Positions 35,113 to 48,500 of a stretch of 64,000 nt of DNA are shown here, piece by piece. Both the position numbers and the translations under genes were made by a program. The notes beneath the pieces are model-generated. The model was not told the DNA's origin and ran no database searches. It saw only the letters and a program-made list of their open reading frames with translations. Position 1 is the first letter of the stretch; every line of letters begins with the position of its first letter. The stretch covers positions 6,626,299 to 6,690,298 of the forward strand of contig NW_002060943.1 in assembly GCF_000150275.1 (NCBI RefSeq), given 5' to 3'. This DNA is from Trichoplax adhaerens (Eukaryota > Placozoa > Uniplacotomia > Trichoplacea > Trichoplacidae).

Positions 35113-37046
35113 ATGTTTAGTTGGTTAAAGAGTAGTGAAGCTAAAGAACCTGAGGTGTTCAACTCAGTCGTCGATGGATTGAAAAAAATTTACAGGCATA
35201 CCATTCGCCCTTTAGAAGATGCATATAAATTTCACGAATTTCATTCACCTCCAATGGAAGACCCTGATTTTTTTGCCAAACCAATGATATTATTGATTGG
35301 TCAATATTCAACTGGTAAGACCACATTTATACGATATCTACTAGAACGAGAATTTCCTGGTATGAGAATCGGACCCGAACCAACAACTGATTGTTTCGCT
35401 GCTGTCATGCACGGAGAAACGGAGAAAGTCATTCCTGGTAATGCTTTAGTAGTTGATCCAGCTAAGCAATTTCGTGGCCTGTCGCGTTTTGGCAATGCAT
35501 TCTTGCAACGATTTTGTGCATCTGAAGTGAATAGCAATGTCCTAGATCATATCACCATTATTGATTCACCTGGTATTCTATCTGGCGAGAAGCAACGCGT
35601 ATCACGCGGTTATAGTTTCACTGGGGTTATCGAGTGGTTTGCTGAAAGAGTAGATAGGATCATTTTATTGTTTGATGCCCATAAATTGGATATTTCTGAC
35701 GAATTTCGCTCTGCTATCAAATGCTTAAGGGGCAATGATGACAAAATTCGCATTGTGTTGAATAAAGCAGATATGATTGATGCTCAACAGTTAATGAGAG
35801 TTTATGGTGCTCTAATGTGGTCGCTTGGAAAAGTTTTAGGCACACCTGAAGTTGCTCGTGTTTACATTGGATCCTTTTGGGATCAACCTTTACGTTATGA
35901 CGACAATAGAAAGCTTTTTGAAGTAGAACAACGCGATTTATTTGAAGATATTAGGAAATTGCCACGTAACGCAGCATTACGAAAGCTGAACGACTTAGTA
36001 AAAAGGGCGCGACTTGCTAAGGTACGCTAACTGCTATGAGATGAATTCCCTCGTTCAGATAAGATTGCTCTAAGATTGGGTAGTATTAATATAATTAGTG
36101 ATACTTGTAAAAATGTACTAATTTTTAAGATACAGTAAATCATTTTTAGTATACGCCTATCATTAATATACATTCGTCCTCAGGACTCCATTTGATTAAG
36201 TAAACATAATGCTGTACAATAATTATGAGTAGACCAATAACTTCAAACAAGATAGTTGTAGTTTTTGTGCGATAATTAATACATTCTTTGTCTAGACTAT
36301 TGTTGATTATATTGCCCTTTCATATTGGTCTACTGTAGGTCCACGCACTTGTTATTTCAACTCTAAAGAAGGAAATGCCCTCTATGTTTTATAAAGACTC
36401 TAAAAAGATGAGTTTGATTGATAATTTGGAACAAATTTACGATCGAATAAGCTCTGAACATAGTGTATCTCCCGGAGATTTTCCTCCATTAGCGATGATG
36501 CAAGAGAAATTGAGAAAATATGATTTTAGCAAATTTTCATCCTTAAAACAAAAAATGATTGACGAATTGGATAGAGTTATGGGTAATGAAATTCCTAAAT
36601 TAATGTGCATGGTTCCTGAAGAGGAGAAAATGGAAGGCGATACCACTGTTACTGGTGGAGCATTTTCCGCAACTGACAATGCTCCGTTTAACCAGAATAA
36701 AGCCTTAGGAGCTGATGAAGGTGGAGAAACAGATTGGGTTATATTTGAGAAAAAGGAAGAAAAATATGACGACATATTCCGTAAACTCAAGCCTAAGAAT
36801 GGTAAGCTCAGCGGAGAGCAGGTGAAGACTGAAATGACCAAATCGAAACTTCCCAACTCTGTCTTGGCTCGTATTTGGAAACTATCAGATCTTGATGGTG
36901 ACGGCTATCTAGATGAAGATGAATTTGCAGTAGCAATGTATTTAATTGAGTATAAGTTAGAAGGTCAAGACTTACCATCCGAATTACCTGTTGGTGTAAT
37001 CCCACCATCTAAGCGTAAAGGTGATCAGGGTGGTAATCCATTCTAA
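35113..37046 (+). CDS. EHD: EH-domain-containing ATPase (EHD1/EHD3 type)
   Basis: Dynamin-like ATPase that binds and tubulates membranes and drives return of receptors from recycling endosomes. Two exons (35113-36021, 36339-37046) give 538 residues; human EHD1 has 534. I chose the ATG at 35113 because MFSW is the conserved family N-terminus; the frame continues upstream without another ATG. The P-loop GQYSTGKTTF lies at about 63-72. The switch motif DSPG is within IIDSPGILSGEKQR, followed by DAHKLDISDEF and the NKAD motif. The helical region spans about 300-400. The C-terminal EH domain (about 440-538) has the ligand-pocket Trp in ARIWKLSD and an intact calcium loop, DLDGDGYLDEDE. Unusually, the chain ends in Asn-Pro-Phe, the tripeptide EH domains bind. 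A strong donor, A|GTAAGT near 34480, may end a 5' UTR exon. The intron is 317 bases. Confidence 0.97.
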
Positions 37047-38931
37047 TAACACTTTTTGATTTGATTGTAATGTATTGGTACCAAAATTCAGTATTCTCAC
37101 TAGAAATTGAACCGATTATAGCTATGAGCCTTGGGGGTATTTATAGGATATAATGCTTTACATGGACGTGTGGCCTGATAGAATTTCTAGCTAATTAATT
37201 TTGTGGTGTTGTTATTAACAATAGATAAATATAAATTTCCGTAAAATTATTATTTTTAGGGCATATTCGTTTTGCAATTTCTGGTAATTATATCTGGTAA
37301 TACTTGTTCATGACGTACCGTTATCAACGAAATGATAACCACTTTTTTTTATGTTAGGATATGATCATACTTGTAGACTTTATCTGTCGCGTCATCATAT
37401 AATCTATTGCAATGGTGTTACAAACTTGCAAGCATTCATCAGTTAAAATTGATGTTGAATGCTTCTTGAGACAAAAATTACGTTAACCTCTATTAATTTT
37501 TAAGCTGTGACTTATAGTGCAATAGCAACTTGGCGTGATGATGTTATTTTTAAACTCTGTTAATGTAATTGTCCTCAATTTCTGCTGTAAGTTTCCTTTC
37601 GTAGAACATTAGATTAGAGTTATAGTAATAACTAGTAATTATTGCAATTAAATTACCATTGCTGGAGTATCCAGCCGCATATGTATATTTATCTTTCTTT
37701 CTAGATGTCAATTTCAGTAAGTAGCAAATTGCGCATGCTAGGATAGATAGGCATATGTTAGAGTGTTACCTACCAAAACTAAGCTGTTCCTATCAATTTG
37801 CTCTGACGGATTTACGTTTTAGTTTTATGGCATCATTACGTACGATATTGTAGTTATCGCAATCTCAATTATTGGCTGGATTAGCACTTGGTTTTAGCAA
37901 CTACTGCGTTTAAGTACGTGCTGCACTTATAGCGTTAGGTATCGTTCTTCCAATAGTCCACTACATCACCCTGGCTGAGTTGTAGCACCTGCACGAACTT
38001 GCAAACTTTGGTTTGTAGCGTTTTTTGTATATCCAGTGGAAGTGATGTGTTGCATTTATAAAAATATAGTTCATGCGATAAGATTGACCGAATTTGTATA
38101 TTGATGACTCAGCAGAATAAATGAAATTTAATGGAAAAGCTGACGGAAAGAAGATTTATTTTATATAATAGAGAAACTTGCTTTCTCTTACATTATTTGG
38201 ACTTTATGACCTTAGTGATGCTATAGACCGTTATTCTGCACTCATGTATCCTAATTAATACCAAATGATAACTTTATCATTAGAAATTTGATAACCTGAC
38301 AGAGAAGTTAGTGGCTCGGGTCTCATATCGATGTATAATGTTCAAGTACAGTGTTCAGGTATCATTTAGATGCAATGCTTTAAACAATTGGCAGACTTCG
38401 AAGGTTACACACACTCCTACGAGTATGTCGTTTCGAATTCATCTATTCTCAGTCACACTGTTTTAGACCATAAGTTTTGTTCCATTTTCTTCCTATACCT
38501 ATGCACTGTTAGCTAAGTAACTGGTTAAGGCTTCTATTTCAATATATATTACTAGATGGTAATCTTAAACTATACTAAGTTGAAACATACTTACATTAAG
38601 GTGATGATAATAATGAGCGTCGTGCCTGTTGTGCATTAGTTCCTGTACGTGTACGAGTATATCATTTAGAAATACTTATTACTGTTCCTGTCTACTACGT
38701 ATTGTTTATAAGTTGTTGACAGACCTCAGCATTGATATCCTTTTACATATACGTATTTATAAACTTATCTAGGATATGTGTAAGGGTATTCATACAAGGT
38801 ATTGTATATTCTATCAACAACCTGATATTGTGGAAGTAATTAAGCCTACAGTAATAGTATCTGGGTTATGATTCAAGCCTTTCTGTTGCTTTCGTGTATG
38901 TCACCAAATACAATTATGTGTACAATGCTCT
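37047..38931. other. EHD 3' flank and gene-free DNA
   Basis: No coding frame and no clear AATAAA close to the EHD stop codon. A variant such as GATAAATATA near 37225 may serve instead. Nothing else was recognised. Confidence 0.4.
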
Positions 38932-39300
38932 TCATGCACGTACACAACATATCCTCTCAAAGATATTTATAATGGACGTTAATTTTGAGCAAATATGATT
39001 ATGTAGAGTAGTATCATATAATAAAGTTTTGAATTTAGTCAGTTCTGTATGACCAATGTTTACTTTTAACATATAAAGTATTGTGATTAGGAGTGATGGT
39101 ATAATTACGTTAATATTGAAATCGTCAATACGTCCATTGCAAAATGCAACAAATTGACGACCGTATACGTCTGGCAGATTTATAACTATGATTTTGAATG
39201 ACAATAACCAATAACGTAGTGGATGCGAAATTACGTAACCCGGAATCCATGGTATATTGCTCGTTGCATCCTCGTCATCAATGATCAAGGATTCGCTCAT
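38932..39300 (-). CDS. Unrecognised 122-codon open frame
   Basis: A single ATG-started frame of 122 codons on the minus strand. The protein begins with an acidic stretch (SLIIDDEDATSN), then the neutral segment WIPGYVISHPLRYWLLSF, and carries one fairly hydrophobic stretch, VIIPSLLITILYMLKV, that could be a membrane helix. No family is recognised. It is long for a chance frame in such AT-rich DNA, but no splice partner or conserved motif supports it. It could be one exon of a larger gene or an artefact. Confidence 0.25.
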   Translation of the reverse strand: MSESLIIDDEDATSNIPWIPGYVISHPLRYWLLSFKIIVINLPDVYGRQFVAFCNGRIDDFNINVIIPSLLITILYMLKVNIGHTELTKFKTLLYDTTLHNHICSKLTSIINIFERICCVRA

Positions 39301-42300
39301 TGCGTTTTAGCTAATAGCGTTATTGATATCAGACTTGCTACACTTGCATTATACGATATTGGTCGATACATCGCCTACAGTAAGTTTTAAATTATTTTCA
39401 TTCTTTGGATTATGGCCTTATTATCCTTTGGTTTATTTATCTACTAAGTGTAATTAATTCATTTTTATAGTCGTATACGCATATTATTCTTTCTTTTGTT
39501 TATAATTTATTCTCGCGAAGTAATGATAAGAAACGGTATTTATGAATTCATTGTCATCACTTCATATGGCTCTTCAAGCATTATAACCTATTGTTATGGA
39601 TAATTTCTCTATAATGTTTGTTGGCTAATTATTGGCTAAATTAATTCCATGCCTTGATTCAATACTTCAACCATCCAGCTGCTGGTTCGAATTAACCATA
39701 AATATATCTGCTGATAAAATACAATGATGGGAATTTATATTCTTCTAGAACGATACCGGGATAGATATATTTCGTCATAACACCAACAAGATTAATTGCA
39801 TGATATCTAGTAATGAAGAAAAGAATATCAGACCATTGAAGTGTGAATAGAATTACTTCGCTTAATCCTAAACTCTAAGCGTAATATAGTATTTAATACA
39901 GCAGACGATCGTAGTCTAGCTTCTAGTTTTGATATTCATTTTAATGAGAACTGTGTTGTTCAAGGATCAATTTACAATTGATTTAACAGTTATGAGGTAA
40001 CGAAGAAGCAAAATCATAGAAGCGCACATATATAATTTGTATGGCATTATGACTAATAACCCACTTCAAGAATTTTTTCTTATTTTTTTCTTACAGCTAT
40101 CGAAGATAAGCTTTAAACAATCAAGATTGCAAACTATCGGATAGTGATCCATTGTATAATTGAGGTAAATCAATGGATTTATAGTAAGGTTGTTTTCATT
40201 TTGTAACGACGACGTGAAGGCGACTTATACCACGTATGTTAGTATTCCCTGCTATTTAATTCCAATGTGAATGCGCGTTCTGCCCATAAATTAATAATAA
40301 TCCCACATTTATGCTACTTTAACATCGCGGGATGTACACCGAAAAATACAGCATAATATAGCGTATCTACAGTACTTCTGAGTAGTTGTCATCTGTGATC
40401 AGCAGAAAGCAACTTCAATCTGAGACGAAAACGGCTTTAGTTAAGTCAATATCGCACCGTATCCGTAGCAATTTACTACTGACTTGTCTAGTTCAATTGT
40501 AGATGCAATGTCTTTTACGTGTATTCCGCTCATTTCCTTTACTAGTCTGTGACAAATAAAGCATTACGCTAGCAATCTATTGATATTTTCGGCTAATTTT
40601 TCGACGAGATCAATTTAACTGACTGTGAATGATTGAATAGTCAGTGGTTTATCTGCTTTCAAAGATCCTCTTGACAAGCTAGCATAGCGTTACGGATGCT
40701 TTCTTATTCATTGAGAGATACAACGAATGATCTGATACGCTATAAGACTTTATTGCTTGTAATTTGGATTTGATCAATCCTTCCATACCTGATTGTTGTA
40801 AAACTGTAACAAATTTTATCGAAATAATCATCGATTAGTCTAACCATTCCTTGAGGTATACCCTAACCCTAACCCTTGAATGACATCATCAGGTTACAAG
40901 AATTGATTTTACTGCTTGCCTACTCAGTATTGAAACCGTAGGTATGAGTCATTGGTGAGTCATTGGAGCAGTGACCGAGGACAGTGAGTTGGTGCACAGT
41001 AAACGAACAATCAGGGAGTACGATACGGTACGGTACTAGTACAGTACGTCATGATTCTTGACTGCGCAGTGACTGGTATTTTGAAGATGTTATACGCATA
41101 CTGGACCTATCCAGTACAGCATGTATTGTCTAGTATGTACCATGGACCGTATGGATTTGTTATCTATATACACAGACAGTATGGTATCCGTTTTGTGTAT
41201 TATAGGTGGACAATGTACCATTTTTTTTTAACATTCCTCATTCGAAAATGGAAAATAACCTGAGGGAGATGTCGTAAAAATCCTTCGTTATCAATGTCAA
41301 TATGGTCAATACTGTACATTTATATAAGAACGGTATGATGAAATAAAAATGGATCAACTATTGGTTGGGTATGGAAATATTGAGAATAATTCTTCACTAA
41401 TCGCAGCGATCTCATTGACTCTGTACTGTACCCGTGAGATCTAATAGAGACAGTCTTGATCAGTCAGTGCGGTCATGGACGCGTGGTCTACACCCCATAG
41501 TATCGTACTACCAAGAGATAACGAAAGACTAGTAAAGAGAGAAGAGAAATCGCACTCTTCTCACTTTAATAGTCCATGATACTACAGACAGTAATACCCC
41601 ATTTACTTTCCAATCTAAAAAAAAATAAGATCAACAGTAATATCCGGCTCTTACAATATTAAACATGGAAATTGGTAGGACTGTCGACGCCCACAGTCAG
41701 GAGTGTTTTTGAGCGGGGTTTGTTGAGCCGTCCATCCACGGTATCGTACAGTACAGTCAGTATACATTGGGTACAAGACGGTTGAACCCACTGGTATCAC
41801 CTGGTATGTTACACAGTGACTCCCATGTACAGTATGACGGTTCATACCGACTGAAGCTTCTTCTGTTCGTCACACGTCCGTCCCATGTGACACAACATTT
41901 CACAGTTGTCGCCGTCGTGACATACCTATTTATTACAACTGTTGCCCGTGTGAGTCACCTTATTTGTATTCAGGTCAAGAAGGAGAAATTGGCGTTCACT
42001 GAATTGGCAAAGAATTGGCAAAGAAGCTGCTTGCAAAAGTTCCAATATTGCTAATTGAACAGACGATTGCCTTACTTGTGGTATTGATTGATTGCTAGAA
42101 AGGTTGTATTGCATCAATTGGCATTTGATTGAAAAGATTTAGCGCTAATTTACATGACGACAATCAAGTCAGTGCCGCGGTAGCTGCAGGAAAGTTCAAA
42201 TATTCAGCCGGCTAAATTCCAAACTCAGCACTGTCCAAAAAAAAAAATTGCAGTCAATGGTGGCCTATCTGTTAGCTACAGAAGAGAAAAAATAATCCAA

Positions 42301-42556
42301 CAAATTTTCCTGTCTCTATTTCAACGTATAAATTACAAGATTATTCATTCGTTGAATTCGTAAAGATTAAATATTCATCCAACTTGGTATCGTGGCTAGT
42401 TACTAATTCATTGACGAGGAAACAATTAGTCATTGAAGTCATCATCACAACTGGATAACCTGCCATCCAGTGCCTGACAGTCCCCCCCTCCCATTCATTA
42501 TTTATATATGTTATACAAATTATCATTCTTTTCAAGCGGTATCTGGATAAAACGTC
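39301..42556. other. Intergenic DNA upstream of the Numb-type gene
   Basis: No supported gene. The part from about 40.9 to 42.2 kb is less AT-rich and carries scattered GTACTGTAC-like words (41.03, 41.43 and 41.75 kb). A pyrimidine-rich acceptor-like sequence ending TTTTCAAG, about 20 bases before the ATG at 42557, suggests a 5' UTR intron or a trans-splice site. Confidence 0.4.
40861..40876. repeat. Short interstitial telomere-type repeat
   Basis: Two and two-thirds CCCTAA units, the complement of the animal telomere repeat TTAGGG, in intergenic DNA. The low-AT, TACTGTAC-bearing region starts just after it. Confidence 0.7.
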
Positions 42557-45500
42557 ATGAAGAAATTTACCCGTACTTTAAGCTTTCGACGCAAGCATGC
42601 ACCTAAAACAACCTCCTCAGAAGATCAGCGATCATCCTATTGGGAAGAGGATAGCTACAAAGTCAAACATGGTCAAATTGTCTTCCCTGTCAAGGTAAAT
42701 CTAGTGGTCGTGTCATTTCCAATTTATAGTTAATCAAGATTGAGTTGCTATCTTCAATCTTTGTCGTACAGTAAATAGTCATTTATTATTTATTATTTTT
42801 ATTCTATCAGTGTTGTACTACCCTCATTCCATAAACATCAACTTGTTTTATATACTGTATGACTTATTCTTAAGTCTTAACGTTTATTAATTGAGAAGGA
42901 AATATTTTGGTAGTAACACCAACAACAACAACAATACAAGTCCGTCACAATGCTTTGGATTGTTGTTAGTAATATGAGTTACAAATACTTTACTATGCAG
43001 TCATCTGGGTTGGATTGCCATTTTGAACGAGCAATCGTGATACGTTAGTAGCGAATGCTATAAGGTAACTCGGCTACTTATCTTTTAAACTGCTTGCAGT
43101 CAAGATTTTGCAAGTTGTACAATTCATCGACTGTACTTTAGTTCACAGTTTTTTCTAAAATGATCACAATCAGTGATTGCTTTCTTATCTATTATACCCG
43201 CTACTGTAGTTATCTGTTAACTATTTTCTTACCAGCAATAATTATTTACAGTATCTGGAGACGTAGTGAACTTTAATTATTTGCTATTGCTGTACGTAAG
43301 GCGTACCTACCATACGGCGATGCTACCAGAATCAGAAATTGCTATTGATTTTGGTATAGCCAATTATTCATAAATGACGGACAAGTTGATCATTAAGCAA
43401 TAAATGACAACAGCAAAGTACCCTAATATTCTTGGTTGCTTTAATTTTAAGGACAGGCAAAAATTGCATTTTCAATACAGCAGAACTTGATCGCCGATCA
43501 TCATCATCCGAGTTTCGTTTTACCTTAAATTACCGTATATTACATCATATGTTTTGACAGTTGGCAAGGCTAATGAAATCAAGTGAACGATTCAATTTTT
43601 GGATTTCGTAAGAAATTACAATGTTCATATGCTATACAGTATAGTGCAATCTCCCTTTACACTAAATCATTTAGTAGCCACATCATCTGTAAATCTTTCA
43701 ACTTTGTATGTAGATTCAAATCTTACTATCCATGTTTTTCAATAAGCCAAGTTACTGCTAGAAAGAGATCACGTATAAAATGAAATAAAATTGAAGATAC
43801 CTAAAGTGATGATTGTGAAAATTTCTTTAACCTTTTATGATTGCCTTAAGATTTCTTAATTTGTTGTCTTAACTTTTCCTTACTGTTTACGTGTGATTTA
43901 AGATCAATGTAATACCTGCTCAATACTAATCGAGTATTCCACTTTTTTTACGAAACTGTTCAGCCGATTGCCCTTTTTTGATTGCAGTTTTGTTTCTTTA
44001 AATTATAGTATTTAGGTTCTTTAGAAGTAACTAAATCTCGTGGTACAGATATATGCCATGAAGCTGCAATGGCCATGATGAAGGTCAGTTAACTTTATCT
44101 CCCAAAAATTAGGAAAATTGTTCGTCTTTAATTAATTAATAATTGATTGATTAAAATAGACATTGCTTCATTTATCTGAGTATAGTATCATGCAAGCGTA
44201 TGTGTGGAATGACGACACAATATGGTTCATTTAATCTCGTAGATTAAATTTTCATTTTTACATTTTTTCATTGATTTACGATCTGACGAGAACATTCCAT
44301 CGCAATTTAGCAGTGATCGTTAAAATCAAAGTTATTCATTACTACCGCGATATACATCTGTATATATATAAACTGTAGTCATTTCAATTACTCTCCTGTA
44401 CACTATTTGCCATTTTAAGTTTACGACGATACTAAGTCAATGATAGCTCAAGATGGAGACTATCCTGTATCGACGGAAATCTCCGGTGGATTGATGACCT
44501 GTCAGGTCTAGTGCTATGGTATTATTATTTGACTATAGATCTGATGGTTTTAGACGTACGCTTATACTGTAACATGATTAGGTAAACTCACTTCTACTCA
44601 TAATTTTCTCTATAATAGCGACTTCTTTATTGATTCATCCTTCATTTGATTCTGTCTCCTACAAGTTTTTAGTAATTTCTTCTATAGAAAAGTGGTAAAT
44701 TATACTGCATCATATGAAGAAGCATTAGTTAAGAAATCGACTGCAGTATGTGAGATCAACAAACTTCGTAAACAGCTTCGATAAACAATGGCATCAGCAG
44801 TGTAAAAAGTCAATAACAACGTAACAATGCTGTTGTAGAATTTCTAAAATTACTCCAGCATTGATCTACTGTATTTATCATACGAGTTGCTTGTATTGAA
44901 GCATTTACTATTAGAAACTTTATTTATGTTCACTCACTATTGGCTAGTATTGTACTCTGTCTAAATCACTTGAAAAAAGTGATCACATCCTACTTCAAAA
45001 TAAGGGTGATCATGCACCCATTGTAATTTACACAGTAAATCGTTATTATTATCAATTAATTTTACAGACTACGGTACTGTATTTGCCCATATCTATCGGT
45101 CTTTCGAATACGTACTTGTAACTCAACAAATCACGATGCTGTGCTAAATACTGGGCGGGCGAGACAGCGGTCTATGATAACGGGATGATGAAGATATGAA
45201 TTAGGATCTACATGCGATAGCGGCTAAATATGCTATAGTCCACAGCAATTCAATATTTGGATATTTATTGACAATAAAAGGATCATATCAGGGACTACTC
45301 AAAGCACATTAGTCTCTGATCATATGCAGTATTTATGCACCATATTTACATACTGTATGGTAGTTGGAACCTTCCGCATTATTACGATTATCGAATATAG
45401 TATCTTTGTTTCGATGGACGTATTGATGTTGACATTGATGTTAATGTCTTTTAAACTGGTATTAATATATCTATCACCTTTAACTCTGTTCTCACGGCGG

Positions 45501-48500
45501 TTGCAACTGGTCGTTATACTATACACATGCGATGAAATTGCTTGAATATGTATTGTTTCCTTGAGGGTGGAATTTAACCCGTTTCGATCGCTCAGTAACT
45601 AGAACAATTATCGTAGTCATGTTTATTTTTCAAGCCTTTTAAAAGTTTGAATGACAGCATAATGTTCGTACTGTAGTATTGTATATGTTATGTACTATAT
45701 ATATATGCTGGTGTAAAGTAAACTAATATAAATGTGCCTATCCAGTATTAATTTAAATTCGAGAAGGTTTGTTCATATTTGCTGTAATGCCATACAGTTC
45801 AGAAGGCGGAAAAAAATTCATGATTAATATTTATCCTTAAACTACAGATACTGCACACTAGGAGATTCTATACCAATGTCAATAAGATTTCTGCCTTATT
45901 ACTCAATGCTTTGGTTATGCACTGTACTGTATATACGCGTATAACAAATTAAACTGTTGCAAGGGCAAATTTCTTAGAGCTATTACAAGCTATTATGCAG
46001 TTCATTCATAATCCTTCCTTCGTCGTTTACTTTTTGGCAGTAGCCTACTTGATAGTGCGCAGTATGGCTACTGTTTTTCACACATGCTATTCATGGCCGG
46101 TTAATCTGGTGTCTCTTCGATTTTATCATAAACTAGAGCATAAAAGTGCCTGTTATCATTCCTTGGCATACCTTTGCTGTTGCTTGATCCAGTAGTCAGC
46201 ACCTCAGGCTCTCCGTTACTGTCTTCCAATCAAATTTAAATTTGATGTTTTCATTTTGTAATTTATAATCAACAGCTATTACATTCCATCTTAATAAGAA
46301 TTGCCTTAGGAACTTGAATTTGTAAGTATATTATTAGGCCGCTGTCTATTCCCTTGAGGAGCTAGAAATTGTGCTGAATTAGTATGTCTACGTACAGTGA
46401 TAGTCCATTGGACAGCATGATATAACCGCCTCGCTTTATTTTATTTGAGCTATTCGAAAATTTTAATCCATTTCTAGCTAATTAATTTAATCTTAATCTT
46501 AACGGAGATTATTGGAAGACATTGGGTGTTAAAATCGTGCTATGTACTTAAAATGACGCAGCCTTGATATTAACTTAACGTAAAGTTTAAGAGTAGTTAG
46601 ATGACAATGCAATTGATTATTATTTGTCCACGGTAGACTATAAAAACGAAAGTTTATTGTCATATTGAAATTGTTGATGAATTGTGGAAAGCTATCAGCA
46701 TAATATTAATACGTTTATTAAATGGACTCGCCAGATGAGATCATCTTTTTTCTGAGTGATCAACGCCTTCTGCACTAAAATCTGACAATAGAACCATTAT
46801 TGAGATGACATCTTCTATTCTTTTATATAATTTAGAGCTTTCATTTAAATTATGCAGGATCTACTGGATTATTAGAATTTCGGGAATACGAGGGATGAAT
46901 ATAATTAATTGAGAATACAAAAATTTTTGAGTTTATTCTAATGTATATGCCAATCTCTGATCGCAATATTACAGGTGATATATTGTATAAACTACGAGCC
47001 AAGCGTCCGTAAAATGTAAAATTTATGTTCTTGTGGAACTAATGTATATAGGGGCTAAATCTAGGGTCAAAGTTATCTCTTATCAGTTATTCGTACTCTC
47101 TTTAATTAATGTTGAGAATGTAAGACTTGCAGGATGTTAGTCTTAGTAAAAGTCAGTGGTATGCCAACATGTAATGCTGTATTGATTTTACGGATTACGA
47201 ATAATCTAAATATCACAGTTAACTGGTCGAATTCCTCTTCTCATGAGAGGTAATTCGATTAATTAGTATAATATTAAAATTATGAATTCGTGATACCAAA
47301 TAAGCATTGCAGGCTGTTGCTTATAGGCACGATTAAATTACTAATTTGCCTGTACTATTTACCGTGACATTTCAATATTCATACATTAGGTTAAAAATGG
47401 TTAGAGTTTTTGCGGCCGTTATGCTAAGATTAGTAATTCTTAGTTAATTCAATGGACGTACGATAGATGTTGACTAACAGTTCGGTGTTTTCGGTGTATA
47501 GTTCTCTAATTAAAACTGATGTTATGCGCTCACGAAACAGTTGAATTAAAGGCTCACATCAGTTATGATCCTTAGTGCATCTGGCATAGTAGTATTTATT
47601 GTCATTAATTAATTCTTAAAGAAATTTACATCACCTTTTGAATAGCATTCGTGGCTAATCTACTCTACCAATTTAACACCTATACTTCTTCCTTAATTTC
47701 TTGTTTCTACTGGATGCAATTACAATAAATCATTGCTTTGGTAAGACTTAAAGATATACTGTAGTTCAAGCGACTAGATACTTCTATTGCGGGTTTATAA
47801 AGAGTTTTACAGATTGCATGACAACAGAAATTAATAAGGGTCTCTTTCTTCGGCTGACATTATTTGGTATGGGCCTCTAATTATATGACGAATTGATTAT
47901 ATTATAACTAATTGTGGATATCTGATAGGATTGGATTACGTAATTATATTTATGTTTGTGGCCTTAAGACTTAGAATGGGCCACTATCATAAAACATACC
48001 TTCTATGCCTTAGGAAAACTTTATCATAACAAAAAATATTGATCTTAATTAACGTTATAGATGACTGGACATTCTTTATTTCAAAGTATCAAAGAGTCTA
48101 GTTAATGTGGAATATTTTAATAGTATGATATGTAAATAAATGAAAAATATGGATAATCCCTTTCTGCATATAGATTCAGAATTTTTATTTTGGTGTTCAA
48201 CTTAAAAGAAAATTTATTACCGGTGAAGTAATACCACATTGAATGAATCTTTAAATTAAACTTTTACTTCTATTTTAAAAATATTAAGAACCACAAAAGG
48301 AAGAAAACGAGCTTGGTAATCAACATCAATGGTGTTCGAGTAACAGATGAAAATACGAAGGTAAGTTTAATATTAATTAGATTAAAACTTAATCCTTAGT
48401 TTATTGTTTTACTGTCATTTTGTTTGTTGTTAGAAAAAATCTGCCGCATTAAATTATGTTTGCTAGAAATTGATAACGAAACCGACATTATCATAACGTA

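Noticed and set aside
41767-42054. 95-codon plus-strand open frame upstream of the Numb-type gene
   Set aside because: It begins at TTG, not ATG, has no recognisable motif and falls in DNA with scattered palindromic words. It may be partly 5' UTR.
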